DNA of 64,000 nucleotides from Bacteroidota bacterium (GTDB taxonomy: Bacteria > Bacteroidota > Bacteroidia > Bacteroidales > CAIXZF01). The stretch is taken from contig JAKLIX010000003.1 in assembly GCA_022709385.1 (NCBI GenBank), positions 124,001 through 188,000 on the forward strand. Reading direction: 5' to 3'. Below, piece by piece: positions 8,246 to 18,700 of this stretch. Numbering within the stretch: the first letter of the stretch is position 1; each line of letters begins with the position of its first letter. The translations under genes and the position numbers were made by a program. The notes under the pieces are model-generated. The model made no database searches. It had not been told where the DNA came from and was given only the letters and a program-made list of their open reading frames with translations.

Positions 8246-9453
8246 ACATCCTGATGATCTGCAATAAGCCTCCTTACCCTCCGAAAGACGGCGGTGCCCT
8301 TGCCATCCTGAGCATGATAGAAGGATTGTTAATCCAGGGCCATCAACTAAAAGTACTGGCAGTCAATGATACTAAATATCATGCGAATCTCGCCGGGCTT
8401 CCTGAGGATTTCAGGCGGAAAACAGGACTGGAACTGATAGCAGTGGATCTGCGTATCAATTACCTCCAAGCCCTTTCTCACCTGCTGACCGGAAAATCAT
8501 ACCATGTCAGCAGGTTTCTCTCGGCAAGCATGTCGTCACGCCTGCGGGAACTGTTGAAAGAACCTTTCGACATTGTTCAGTTCGAAACGGCTTACCCGGG
8601 AGTTTATCTGCCTCTGATCCGGGAATGTACCTCTGCCGTGGTAGTCCTAAGGGCTCATAACCTGGAACATCTGATCTGGCAGCGTCTTGCAGCCGGGAAA
8701 AGAAATCCCCTCATCAGAAAAGTATTGTTGCGGATGACGAAAAGCCTGAAAGCATTCGAACTCGATTTGTTCGGGAAAGTGGACGGAATCGCCGCCATCA
8801 CACCGCAGGATGCAGCAATGATCAGCCTGACAGCCTGCCGGCCCAGGATAGAAACAATCCCGTTCGGGATCAAACCTGACCTATATAATACAGATAATCA
8901 ATACGAAACAAGCAACAGCCTGTTTCATATCGGATCGATGGACTGGCTTCCGAACCAGGAAGGAGTGCGGTGGCTGCTGGATAAGGTTTGGCCGTTGGTT
9001 ATTGAAAAACAGCCTGATGCAAAGCTGCACCTTGCCGGGAAAAACATGCCTGAATGGTTGCAGTTGCGAAAGCAACAAGGTGTTATCATCGAGGGAGAGG
9101 TGGATCAGGCCTGGAATTTCATGAACAGGCATGCGGTAATGCTGGTACCCCTGTTTTCCGGCAGCGGGGTCCGCATCAAAATCATCGAAGCCATGTATGC
9201 AGGCCGGACTGTCATTTCGACTTCCGTCGGTGCTGAAGGGATCGCCTGCACCAGCGGAGCGCATCTTTTCATCGCCGATACTGTAGAAGGTTTTGCTGAT
9301 ACCATATTATATTGTCTGGATCATCCCCTGGAAAGAAAACGGGTGGGTCAGGCAGCCAAAGCGCTGATCGAAAAGGAATACCGCCTCGATGTGGTGAGTG
9401 CCCGCATGGGCAATTTTTACCGACTGTTGCTTAGTGAAGCGGAAGCTGATTAA
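8242..9453 (+). CDS. Glycosyltransferase family 4-like protein
   Basis: A 403-residue GT-B fold glycosyltransferase. The N-terminus MNILMICNKPPYPPKDGGA has the GG-loop of the acceptor domain. The C-terminal domain has FHIGSMDWLPNQEGVRWL, VPLFSGSGVRIKIIEAMYAG and the family-typical E-A-M region that binds the nucleotide sugar. It is likely to act on a lipid-linked or surface glycan. It overlaps the LptF/G gene by four bases and is followed after 9 nt by a second, related glycosyltransferase, so the three genes probably serve envelope glycan or LPS assembly. Donor and acceptor sugars cannot be told from sequence. Confidence 0.85.
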   Translation: MNILMICNKPPYPPKDGGALAILSMIEGLLIQGHQLKVLAVNDTKYHANLAGLPEDFRRKTGLELIAVDLRINYLQALSHLLTGKSYHVSRFLSASMSSRLRELLKEPFDIVQFETAYPGVYLPLIRECTSAVVVLRAHNLEHLIWQRLAAGKRNPLIRKVLLRMTKSLKAFELDLFGKVDGIAAITPQDAAMISLTACRPRIETIPFGIKPDLYNTDNQYETSNSLFHIGSMDWLPNQEGVRWLLDKVWPLVIEKQPDAKLHLAGKNMPEWLQLRKQQGVIIEGEVDQAWNFMNRHAVMLVPLFSGSGVRIKIIEAMYAGRTVISTSVGAEGIACTSGAHLFIADTVEGFADTILYCLDHPLERKRVGQAAKALIEKEYRLDVVSARMGNFYRLLLSEAEAD

Positions 9454-9462
9454 TTTAGGGCC

Positions 9463-10629
9463 GTGAAAATTCTGATTGTTCTTCCCCGGGTACCCTATCC
9501 ACTGGAAAAAGGCGATAAGTTGCGCGCCTATCACCAGTTGCGTATCTTGTCGAAACGACATCAGATTGCACTTTTCTGTCTTAGCGACAGCCGGTTACAT
9601 CCGGATGCCCTTGAGCATCTGAAGGCATACTGTACTGAAATTCACATCCATCAGCTGACTGCTGCCGGAAAAGTGTTCAATATGCTGAAAGCCTGTATTT
9701 CGGGGAAACCCTTGCAGGCAGGGTATTTCTACTCGGCAAGCGCTCACAGGCAACTGCTGGAGCTGATCTCACGCTTCCGGCCGGATCATCTTTATTGCCA
9801 ACTGTTACGTTCTGCCGCCTATCTCGTTGATGTAAATATCAAAAAAACAATTGATTATCAGGATGTCTTCAGCATTGGGCTCGCCCGGAGGATGAAGCGG
9901 GTTTCCCCCTTGATCCGCTGGGTGTTCAGAATGGAGTACAAAAGAATGCTCCGGTATGAGCGGGCCATGTTCGACCGTTTCGACCACTGTACAATCATTT
10001 CAGAACCGGACAGGGATCTGATCCCTCATCCTGACAGGGCCCGGATGGTTATTGTTCCCAATGGGGTGAATTTTGAGTACTTCTCACCCCAGACCCGTGC
10101 TCCGGTGTACGACCTGCTGTTCACAGGCAATATGGGGTATCCGCCCAACATTGACAGTGCTGAATATCTGGTGAAAGAGATATTACCTCTCATTCATAGA
10201 ATCGATCCCGCTGTCACCTTGCTGATTGCCGGGGCCAATCCGCACAAACGCGTGAAGGCACTGGCAGGGGAAATGGTCACTATAGCCGGTTGGGTGCCCG
10301 ATATGAGGGATTGCTATGCCCAGTCCAGGGTGTTTATTGCTCCGATGCGGATAGGAACAGGGCTTCAGAATAAATTGCTTGAAGCCATGGCCATGGAATT
10401 ACCCTGCATTACGAGCGAACTTGCCAATGCTGCGCTGATGGCCGCGCCTGGTGAAGAGATCCTCGTAGGAACGGATACTGCCTCCTATGCCGCTTTGACA
10501 ATGCAACTCCTCAGGGATCATGATTTTGCAATGAAAACCGGACGTTCGGGCAGTCGTTACGTCAGGGATCACTTCGACTGGGAAGTGTGTACCCGTAAAC
10601 TTGAGAACTTAATTACATCAGATCAATAA
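9463..10629 (+). CDS. Glycosyltransferase family 4-like protein (second of pair)
   Basis: A 388-residue GT-B glycosyltransferase beginning at GTG (MKILIVLPRVPYPLEKGDK). It resembles the glycosyltransferases described as TIGR03087-type: GDKLRAYHQLRILS at the N-terminus, LLFTGNMGYPPNIDSAEYL in the middle, then APMRIGTGLQNKLLEAMAM. It is related to the preceding enzyme in architecture and probably adds another sugar to the same glycan. The next gene, ettA, starts two bases after its stop, so it is part of the same transcript. Confidence 0.82.
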   Translation: MKILIVLPRVPYPLEKGDKLRAYHQLRILSKRHQIALFCLSDSRLHPDALEHLKAYCTEIHIHQLTAAGKVFNMLKACISGKPLQAGYFYSASAHRQLLELISRFRPDHLYCQLLRSAAYLVDVNIKKTIDYQDVFSIGLARRMKRVSPLIRWVFRMEYKRMLRYERAMFDRFDHCTIISEPDRDLIPHPDRARMVIVPNGVNFEYFSPQTRAPVYDLLFTGNMGYPPNIDSAEYLVKEILPLIHRIDPAVTLLIAGANPHKRVKALAGEMVTIAGWVPDMRDCYAQSRVFIAPMRIGTGLQNKLLEAMAMELPCITSELANAALMAAPGEEILVGTDTASYAALTMQLLRDHDFAMKTGRSGSRYVRDHFDWEVCTRKLENLITSDQ

Positions 10630-10631
10630 GC

Positions 10632-12305
10632 ATGGCAGACGACAAAAAGATCATCTTCTCGATGATAGGGGTCAATAAGACCTTTCCTCCCCATAAACAG
10701 GTGTTGAAGGATATATACCTTTCGTTTTATTACGGTGCCAAGATCGGGATCATCGGATTGAACGGAAGCGGAAAGTCAACCCTGCTGAAGATTATCGCAG
10801 GTGTTGAAAAGTCATACCAGGGCCAGGTGGTTTTTTCTCCCGGCTATTCCGTCGGATTTCTGGAGCAGGAACCAAAGATGGATGAATCCCGGACAGTAAG
10901 GGAGATTGTGGAGGAAGGCGTGAGAGAGGTGGTTGAATTGCTGGGTGAATACGAACGCGTGAACAACCGCTTTTCGGAGCCACTGACCGATGATGAGATG
11001 GATAAGCTGATACAGCGGCAGGGCGAGCTTACCGAGTTGCTCGAACATCACAATGCCTGGGAACTCGACAGCCGGCTTGCCCGTGCCATGGACGCCCTGC
11101 GCTGTCCTGATGAAGACAGCATCATCGGAACCCTGAGCGGTGGCGAGAAGAGAAGGGTGGCATTATGCCGTCTGCTGCTGCAGGAACCGGACATCCTTCT
11201 GCTGGATGAGCCAACCAATCATCTGGATGCCGAATCTGTACAATGGCTTGAACAACATTTGCAGCAATACAAGGGTACCGTCATCGCCGTTACCCACGAC
11301 CGCTATTTTCTCGACAATGTGGCAGGCTGGATCCTGGAACTGGACCGTGGAGAAGGCATCCCCTGGCAGGGAAATTATTCTTCCTGGCTCGACCAGAAAA
11401 CCAAACGGATGGCCATGGAGGAAAAGACAGAATCCCGGCGCAGGAAAACCCTTGAGCGTGAACTCGAATGGGTCAGGATGAGCCCAAGGGCCAGGCAGGC
11501 CAAGGGTAAGGCAAGGCTGAACGCCTACGAAAAAATGATGAATGAAGACAGCAGGGAAAAGGAAGAACGACTCGAGATCTTTATCCCGAACGGTCCAAGG
11601 CTTGGGAATGTGGTGATCGAAGCCCAGGCCGTAAGCAAGGCTTTCGGCGACCGCCTCTTGTTTGAAAACCTTGAATTCTCCCTGCCGCCGGCCGGGATAG
11701 TCGGAGTTATCGGTCCGAACGGAGCAGGTAAAACTACCCTGTTCAGGATGATCATCGGATCGGAAACGGCCGGCAGTGGTTCTTTTCAAACGGGCGATAC
11801 GGTTAAGATCGGTTATGTCGATCAGTCGCATACTGCCATTGATCCGGAAAAAACGGTCTACCAGGTCATCTCTGGCGGGCAGGATACGATCATGGTCGGA
11901 GGAAGAGCCATCAATGCCAGGGCTTATGTGGCCAGGTTCAATTTCTCGGGCGCCGATCAGGAAAAAAAATGCGGCGTCCTTTCAGGCGGGGAAAGAAACA
12001 GGCTGCACCTGGCGCTTACCCTGAAAGAAGAAGCCAATGTGCTGCTGCTGGATGAACCTACCAACGACATCGATGTGAATACCCTGCGCGCCCTTGAGGA
12101 AGGACTGGAGAACTTCGCCGGTTGCGCCGTCGTAATCTCTCACGACCGTTGGTTCCTCGACAGGATCGCTACCCATATCCTCGCTTTCGAGGGGAACTCC
12201 CAGGTATGCTTTTTCGAAGGAGGTTACTCTGATTATGAGGAAAGCCGTAAGAAAAGACTCGGAGATACCGGCCCGGCCAGGATCCGTTATAAAAAGCTGG
12301 GATAG
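10632..12305 (+). CDS. ettA: ABC-F ATPase EttA, energy-dependent translational throttle
   Basis: A 557-residue soluble protein with two ABC ATPase domains and no membrane segments, the normal length for EttA. Walker A motifs are GLNGSGKST (residues 42-50) and GPNGAGKTT (from about 361). The signature motifs LSGGEKRR and LSGGERNR and the Walker B runs LLLDEPTNHLD and LLLDEPTNDID are all intact. The linker between the domains is highly charged (RRRKTLERELEWVRMSPRARQ), typical of EttA. EttA binds the ribosomal E site and gates the first elongation step according to ADP/ATP. It lies between glycosyltransferase genes and hisS. Confidence 0.93.
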   Translation: MADDKKIIFSMIGVNKTFPPHKQVLKDIYLSFYYGAKIGIIGLNGSGKSTLLKIIAGVEKSYQGQVVFSPGYSVGFLEQEPKMDESRTVREIVEEGVREVVELLGEYERVNNRFSEPLTDDEMDKLIQRQGELTELLEHHNAWELDSRLARAMDALRCPDEDSIIGTLSGGEKRRVALCRLLLQEPDILLLDEPTNHLDAESVQWLEQHLQQYKGTVIAVTHDRYFLDNVAGWILELDRGEGIPWQGNYSSWLDQKTKRMAMEEKTESRRRKTLERELEWVRMSPRARQAKGKARLNAYEKMMNEDSREKEERLEIFIPNGPRLGNVVIEAQAVSKAFGDRLLFENLEFSLPPAGIVGVIGPNGAGKTTLFRMIIGSETAGSGSFQTGDTVKIGYVDQSHTAIDPEKTVYQVISGGQDTIMVGGRAINARAYVARFNFSGADQEKKCGVLSGGERNRLHLALTLKEEANVLLLDEPTNDIDVNTLRALEEGLENFAGCAVVISHDRWFLDRIATHILAFEGNSQVCFFEGGYSDYEESRKKRLGDTGPARIRYKKLG

Positions 12306-12366
12306 TTTCAGGGTGATCAGGTTTATGCCAGGTACTTGACAGTATGATAACACTAATCCTTACAAC

Positions 12367-13767
12367 GTGAGCCAGAAAGCATCGACCCCGAAAGGGACCA
12401 GGGATTTTTCCCCCTCCGAAATGGCCGGGAGAAATTATATTTTTGAAACCATCCGCGATGTGTTTGCCCGTTATGCGTATCTGCCCATCGAGACTCCCGC
12501 CATGGAAAACCTTACCACCCTGACCGGAAAATACGGCGAGGAGGGAGATAAACTGCTGTTCAGAATACTGAATTCAGGAGATTACCTGGCAGCCAGCGGA
12601 AAATTCGACGAGCAGGGAAACAGCCTTGGGCCCCTGAACACGGCCGGCTTTACAAACCTGATCTGCGACAAAGGACTGCGTTATGACCTTACGGTTCCTT
12701 TTGCCCGTTATGTTGTCCAGCACAGGGGCGACATTGTTTTCCCCTTCAAACGCTACCAGATCCAACCGGTTTGGAGGGCCGACAGGCCTCAGAAAGGAAG
12801 ATACCGGGAGTTTTATCAGTGCGATGTGGATGTGATCGGCAGCAATTCGCTCCTGTATGATGCCGAATTGTTACAGATCGCTTCTGAAGTGTTCAGTAAA
12901 CTGAGTATCCCGGTCACCATCAGGGTCAACCACCGCCGCATCCTGGCCGGTATTGCCGAATATCTGGGCAGTCCTGAAAAATTCAGGGAGATGACCACCG
13001 CCATCGACAAATTCGAAAAGATCGGAGCCGACGGAGTTAACCGGGAATTAAAGCAATCCGGTTTTGGTGATGAAGCAATCCAGAAGCTGCTGGCAGTCTT
13101 GAATGTAAATGCGGAACATGCGACGGAGATGATGCATTGGCTGGAGGCTGAGGTGCTATCAGGTTCTGAAACCGGTTTGTCGGGATTGCAGGAATTGAAG
13201 ACTGTTTTTGGATATCTTGAGTGCCAGCTTCCTGCTGACGCGCTTAAAACCTTTGCCTTTGACCCTGCCCTCGCCCGCGGCTTAAGTTATTATACGGGAA
13301 CCATCATTGAAGTAAAGGCAAATGGCGTGGGAATCGGGAGTATCTGCGGCGGAGGACGCTATGATGATCTGACCGGTGTATTCGGTATGCCGGGTGTTTC
13401 CGGGACCGGTATCTCCTTCGGTGCAGACAGAATCTATGATGTGCTGAACGAAATGAAACTGTTTCCTCCCGCCATCGAGACTTCTGCCAGGGTACTCGTG
13501 GTGAATTTCGGAAAACAGGAAGAAGCATTCGCACTGAAGACTGTAAGCAGGATCAGGGAGGCGGGCATCGCAGCCGAGATCTACCCCGAAGCCGGCAACC
13601 TCAAGAAACAATTCTCCTATGCCGACCACAGGAAGATCCCCCTCGTGCTGATTGCCGGACCTGATGAAATCTCCAGGGATCACCTGACCCTGAAAAACAT
13701 GAAAAGCGGGGAGCAAATCCATATGCACAACAAAGATTTGATTGCGATACTGCAAAAAATAGAATGA
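12367..13767 (+). CDS. hisS: Histidine-tRNA ligase
   Basis: A 466-residue class II aminoacyl-tRNA synthetase that charges tRNA-His. It begins at a GTG (SQKASTPKGTRDFSPSEM; the PKGTRDF motif is diagnostic). It has motif 2 in RPQKGRYREFYQCDVDVIG, the histidine-specific ARGLSYYTGTIIEV and GGGRYDDLTGVFG loops, and an anticodon-binding domain from about residue 375. All features are normal. It is followed after 170 nt by histidine ammonia-lyase, so a gene that uses histidine for translation sits next to one that degrades it. I see no clear promoter between them. Confidence 0.95.
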   Translation: MSQKASTPKGTRDFSPSEMAGRNYIFETIRDVFARYAYLPIETPAMENLTTLTGKYGEEGDKLLFRILNSGDYLAASGKFDEQGNSLGPLNTAGFTNLICDKGLRYDLTVPFARYVVQHRGDIVFPFKRYQIQPVWRADRPQKGRYREFYQCDVDVIGSNSLLYDAELLQIASEVFSKLSIPVTIRVNHRRILAGIAEYLGSPEKFREMTTAIDKFEKIGADGVNRELKQSGFGDEAIQKLLAVLNVNAEHATEMMHWLEAEVLSGSETGLSGLQELKTVFGYLECQLPADALKTFAFDPALARGLSYYTGTIIEVKANGVGIGSICGGGRYDDLTGVFGMPGVSGTGISFGADRIYDVLNEMKLFPPAIETSARVLVVNFGKQEEAFALKTVSRIREAGIAAEIYPEAGNLKKQFSYADHRKIPLVLIAGPDEISRDHLTLKNMKSGEQIHMHNKDLIAILQKIE

Positions 13768-13938
13768 AAGTTCCTATTTTCGCAAACGCAAAGGATTCTC
13801 ATGTTATTCGACTGGTTATTGCATTTTAAGATTCAGATTAACCGTGCCGGGCTTTGTCCTGCTGTGGTATAGGCATCTTTCTGCCTTCCGGAGTCTTCAT
13901 TAACATATCATGCATTAATCAATTTCATTTTACCAATT

Positions 13939-15480
13939 ATGTCTATTATCATTAAAGGGTCGGGTCTGACCATAGAAGATATCGTCCGCGTGGCACGCGG
14001 TCATGAAAAAGTCGAACTGCATCCGGATGCTTTGAACAGGATCAAAGCCTGCCGGCAAATGCTTGAAAAGAAGATACTTGCAGGTGAGATCATGTACGGA
14101 ATCAATACCGGGATCGGTGAGTTTTCAGAGATTGTCCTGAACGATGACCAGGTGAAGGATTTTCAGAAGTACCTGATTTACAATCATGCTGCAGGAATAG
14201 GGGAGCCTTTCCCGGAAGAAATCGTTCGGGCAGCCATGCTCAGCAGGGTCAATGTCCATGCCCACGGAAATTCCGGTTGCCGGCCTGAAATCACCCTGAC
14301 ATTGGTGGCTATGCTTAATGAAGGCGTTACACCATGGGTTTGTGAAAAAGGATCGGTCGGAGCCTGCGGCGACCTCAGTCCGATGTCTCAAATTGCACTT
14401 TTAATGATGGGTGAAGGCCGTGCCTATTTCCGGGGAGAATTGCTCGAAGGCCGGCTTGCACTTGAAAAAGCTGGAATTCCGGTTCCTGGCCTCGAAGCCA
14501 GGGATGGCCTGGCTACCATCAATGGCAGCAACGTACTTACCGGTATGGCCGCCCTGATGATTTACGATACCAATAACTGGCTCAAACAGGCAGAAATCGC
14601 CTGTGCCTTGTCGCTGGAAGCATTGAAGGCCAACCTTAAACCATACAATCATAAGATACTGGAAGTGAGAGGTTTCCCTGGCGGCGTGCGGAGCGCCGCC
14701 GCGATCAGGAAGGTAACCGCCGGGGGCGATCTTGCAGAGGGAAGGATGAAAGTGAAGGTGCAGGATGCTTACTCCATGCGGTCCACACCCCAGGTGATCG
14801 GAGCCGCCCATGATGCCCTGGCCTGGGCCAGAAGCCAGGTGGAGATCGAGCTGAACGGGGTGGGAGACAATCCCATCTTTTTCGCAGAGGAAAACCTGCA
14901 GTTATCGGGAGCCAACTTCCAGGGTTCACCCGTGGCCGTTCCCATGGATATGGTCGGTTATTGTGTAACTATGGTAAGCGTGCTGTCGGAAAGACGTATG
15001 AACCGCCTCAACAATCCTGCCCTCAGTGTGGGTTTGCCGCCTTTCCTTACCAGGGGCGCAGGGATGTTCTCCGGATTGATGCTCAGCCAGTACACGGCCG
15101 ATATGCAGATCGTGGAGCAACGCATCCTTTCCGTACCTTCCTGCATTCAAAGCATCCCGGCAGCCGCCGACCAGGAGGATTTTGTATCGATGGGGATGAA
15201 CGGAGCACTGAAAAACAGGATGATCCTCGACAATGCATACGGTATTCTTGGGATTGAGTTCATGGCAGCCGCCCAGGCACTCGACCTGAGAGAAAAATTC
15301 GATCCCCAGAAGTATGTTTTCGGAAAAGGGACACAGATCGCCCACCGGGTCATCAGAAAGCATGTGGATTATCTTGACGTGGACAGGCCGCTCTACGATG
15401 ACCACAACAAAATGAAAGCCCTGGTGAAGTCATGTGAGATCCTGCATGCAGTGGAAGAAAGCCTGGGAAGCCTGGAGTAA
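13939..15480 (+). CDS. hutH: Histidine ammonia-lyase family enzyme with Ala-Cys-Gly MIO triad
   Basis: A 513-residue MIO-type aromatic amino acid ammonia-lyase, normally converting L-histidine to trans-urocanate plus ammonia. The active-site tyrosine is in MYGINTGIG. The substrate-selectivity position reads NHAAGIGEP, as in histidine-specific rather than tyrosine/phenylalanine enzymes. QDAYSMRSTPQ carries the YxxR pair, and DQEDFVSMG the conserved Glu of HAL. The cofactor-forming triad, which is Ala-Ser-Gly in nearly all family members, is Ala142-Cys143-Gly144 here (codons GCC TGC GGC at 14362-14370, inside GSVGACGDLSPM). Substitution of this Ser by Cys in the Pseudomonas enzyme was reported, to my memory, to keep activity. 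No hutU, hutI or hutG gene is nearby, so the enzyme stands alone. Confidence 0.85.
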   Translation: MSIIIKGSGLTIEDIVRVARGHEKVELHPDALNRIKACRQMLEKKILAGEIMYGINTGIGEFSEIVLNDDQVKDFQKYLIYNHAAGIGEPFPEEIVRAAMLSRVNVHAHGNSGCRPEITLTLVAMLNEGVTPWVCEKGSVGACGDLSPMSQIALLMMGEGRAYFRGELLEGRLALEKAGIPVPGLEARDGLATINGSNVLTGMAALMIYDTNNWLKQAEIACALSLEALKANLKPYNHKILEVRGFPGGVRSAAAIRKVTAGGDLAEGRMKVKVQDAYSMRSTPQVIGAAHDALAWARSQVEIELNGVGDNPIFFAEENLQLSGANFQGSPVAVPMDMVGYCVTMVSVLSERRMNRLNNPALSVGLPPFLTRGAGMFSGLMLSQYTADMQIVEQRILSVPSCIQSIPAAADQEDFVSMGMNGALKNRMILDNAYGILGIEFMAAAQALDLREKFDPQKYVFGKGTQIAHRVIRKHVDYLDVDRPLYDDHNKMKALVKSCEILHAVEESLGSLE

Positions 15481-15676
15481 GCTGATTTCTTCAACATTTC
15501 TTTTCGGAAGTGTTTGATTCTTAACAAAAAAATCATTTTCCTGCCGGCGGTGTGCATTTTTTTTCTAAAAGTTTTGTGCATAACCGCAATTTGTCCTATA
15601 TTGGCTCTTGAAAAGGGCTGCTTCACTCCAACCTGGTGCGCTTGTTATAATGTGTTTATTATCAATCGTATCCATG

Positions 15677-15707
15677 TTGGTGTTCGTGAATTGTTATCTT
15701 ATGTTTA
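15677..15707 (+). promoter_or_regulatory. Possible promoter of the SusC/SusD operon
   Basis: TTG (15677-15679) and, 20 bases on, TATGTTTA (15700-15707), one mismatch from the TAnnTTTG consensus. It predicts a leader of about 35 nt before the ATG at 15748. The spacing is good, but the last base of the -7 box differs. Confidence 0.35.
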
Positions 15708-15747
15708 ACCAAATATTAACCCAATTCATTAACCAAAATCCAATGTT

Positions 15748-18700
15748 ATGAGAAAACTTACACTGTTTCTGGCCCTGATGTGTTTGCTGGGTTTGCAGGC
15801 TGCGTTTGCCCAGCGTACCATCACGGGTAAGATCACCAGCTCCGAAGACAAGCTGGGAATACCAGGTGCCACTGTCCTGGTAAAGGGTACGACCGTTGGG
15901 GTGATCAGCGATGCCAATGGTAATTTCACGCTACAGGTACCTAAAGACAAAAACATCCTGCTGATTTCCTTCGTCGGGATGAAAACCGTTCAGCTCACCC
16001 TGGGTGAATCCAATGTAGTGAATGTGGAACTGAGCCCCGAGGCCCAGGCGCTGGAAGGGGTGGTGATCACAGCCCTTGGTATTTCCCGTGAGAAGAAATC
16101 TCTCGGGTATTCGGTCCAAAACGTCTCAGGGGAGGACCTGATTAAAACCAGGGGTGAAGCCAACTTCATCAATACCCTTTCCGGTCGTATCGCCGGGGTG
16201 CAGGTTACCGGGGCAAGCGGAACCATGGGCGGTTCCTCCCGCATCCTGATCCGCGGTGTAAATTCCGTCAGCGGGAACAACCAGCCTTTGTTCGTCATCG
16301 ACGGAATTCCCATCGACAACAGCGACTTTAACTCTACCAACACAGCCCGTGGCGGTGGTGGATTTGACTATGGCAACATGGCGCAGGACGTCAATGCCGA
16401 TGATATCGAATCAGTGTCCGTACTGAAAGGCCCCAATGCCGCAGCCCTTTACGGATCACGTGCCGCCAACGGCGTTATCCTCATCACCACCAAAAAAGGC
16501 AAACAGGCCAAAGGCGGTGGTATCGGAGTAACATGGAACAGCAGTGTTACTTTCGACCGCGTGGCCATGCTCCCGACATACCAGAATAAATATGGCGGCG
16601 GTACCATTTACACCGGCGAGGACGGCAAAGACGGCTTTGCACCCGGACCCGTGGTAAACGATGTTCAGATGTATGTGCCTGATTTCTATACCGATGAAAG
16701 CTGGGGCCCCAAATATGACCCCAATATCATGGTACTGGCATGGAACTCATTCGATGAATGGGATACTGAAAACTACCTCAAACCCAAACCCTGGGTGGCT
16801 CCGGAAAATGATGTGATCGACTTCTTCAAAACCGGCGTTGGATTTAACAATACCGTATCCTTTACGGGTGCCACCGCTGTTTCAAATTTCCGCCTTTCCT
16901 ATTCAAACCTCGATGCCGACGGCTATATGCCCAACAGCAAACAGAACAAGAATACCATCTCCTTCAACGGATCAACCGACCTGAGCGACAGGTTAAAAGC
17001 ATTCACTACTTTTAACTATGTGAAAACCGTGTATGTCGGAAGACCCGAAACCGGTTATGGCGACAATAACCCCATGGTCAGGTTTAACCAATGGGGCCAG
17101 CGCCAGCTCGACATGGAAGAAATGAAAGCCTATCTGAATCCCGATGGCAGCCAGCGTACCTGGAACAGAACCGCCTGGGACGACCCCACACCGGTTTACT
17201 CCAACAACCCTTACTGGTCAAGGTACAAAGATTATCAGGATGATGAAAGGAACCGTTACTTCGGTAATGTCGGCCTGTCCTACCAGATTTGCCCGTCTAT
17301 CAGACTGCAGGGAAAAGTGAATGCCGACTACTATAATTTCAGGGTGCGTGAGCGCATTGCCATAGGATCCGCCTTCCTTTCCTCCTATTCTGAATACCTG
17401 CGTGAAAATACGGAAATCAATTCCGAGTTGATGGCTTTCTTTAACAGGAACCTCTCTGAAAAGATCTCCCTCAATGCTACTGCAGGTCTCAACCAAATGA
17501 CCCGTAAGTATTTCCGGAATGGCGGAGCTACCCAGGGAGGACTGGTGCTTGCAGGGCTTTACACACTTGCCAATTCCGCAGTTCCTGCATCAGTAGATGA
17601 TTACAGCAACCAGAAAAGGATCAACAGCATCCTGGGAAGTGCTTCGTTCGGATACAATAACCGCCTCTACCTCGACCTTACCGGCCGTAACGACTGGGCT
17701 TCAACCCTGCCGGAAGACAAGAACTCCTATTTCTATCCCTCCGCAACCGTCAGCTTCCTGCTCTCGGAACTCAATTACCTGAAGAATTTCAAGCCGCTTT
17801 CCTTTGCTAAGGTGCGTGTCGGCTGGGCCCAGGTGGGTAACGATACCGACCCCTACAGGTTATTGAACTACTATCTCGCCAATGATAATTTCGGAGAGTA
17901 TTCAAGCTACAGGCTGCCTACCACCCTGAACAATGACAAGCTCAAACCCGAAATCACCACCTCCCTCGAGTTCGGTGCAGAACTGATCTTCCTCAATAAC
18001 CGCCTTGGACTCGATATTACATACTACGACAAATCATCCAAGAACCAGATCATCCCTGTACCCACCTCCAGCGCCACCGGATACCGCTACCAGATCGTCA
18101 ATGCCGGAGAGATCACCAACAAGGGTATCGAAATCGCCCTGAATACCACTCCCGTGAAACTCAACAACGGCTTCCAGTGGGATCTGAACTTTAACTGGGC
18201 AAAGAATGAAAATATGGTGGTGGAACTCGCCGAAGGAGTCAATACCTATCTCCTCGGATCCCTCTTCGGTATCGAGGTACACGCCGAAGAAGGAAAACCC
18301 TACGGCTCTATCCGCGGTTATACCTATGTTACTGACGACAAAGGCAACAAGATTGTGGGTACCAACGGACGCTATATCCAGTCCACAACCATCAAGTCTG
18401 TCGGCAGTGTGCTTCCCGACTGGAACATGGGTATCAGCAACACCCTGAAATATAAAAACTGGGATTTCGGATTCTTCTTCGATATCCAGAAGGGTGGAAG
18501 CCTCTTCTCCCTTACCCATATGTGGGGCATGTACAGCGGAATCCTGGAAGAAACCGCTGCGCTGAACGACAAGGGAAATGAAATGCGTGATGCCGTTGCC
18601 GATGGCGGTGGGGTGCTGAATCAAGGAGTTTACGGCAAACTCGATGCTGACGGAAATGTGGTCTATCTGAATCCTGACGGATCCACCTCAGAGGTTCCTG

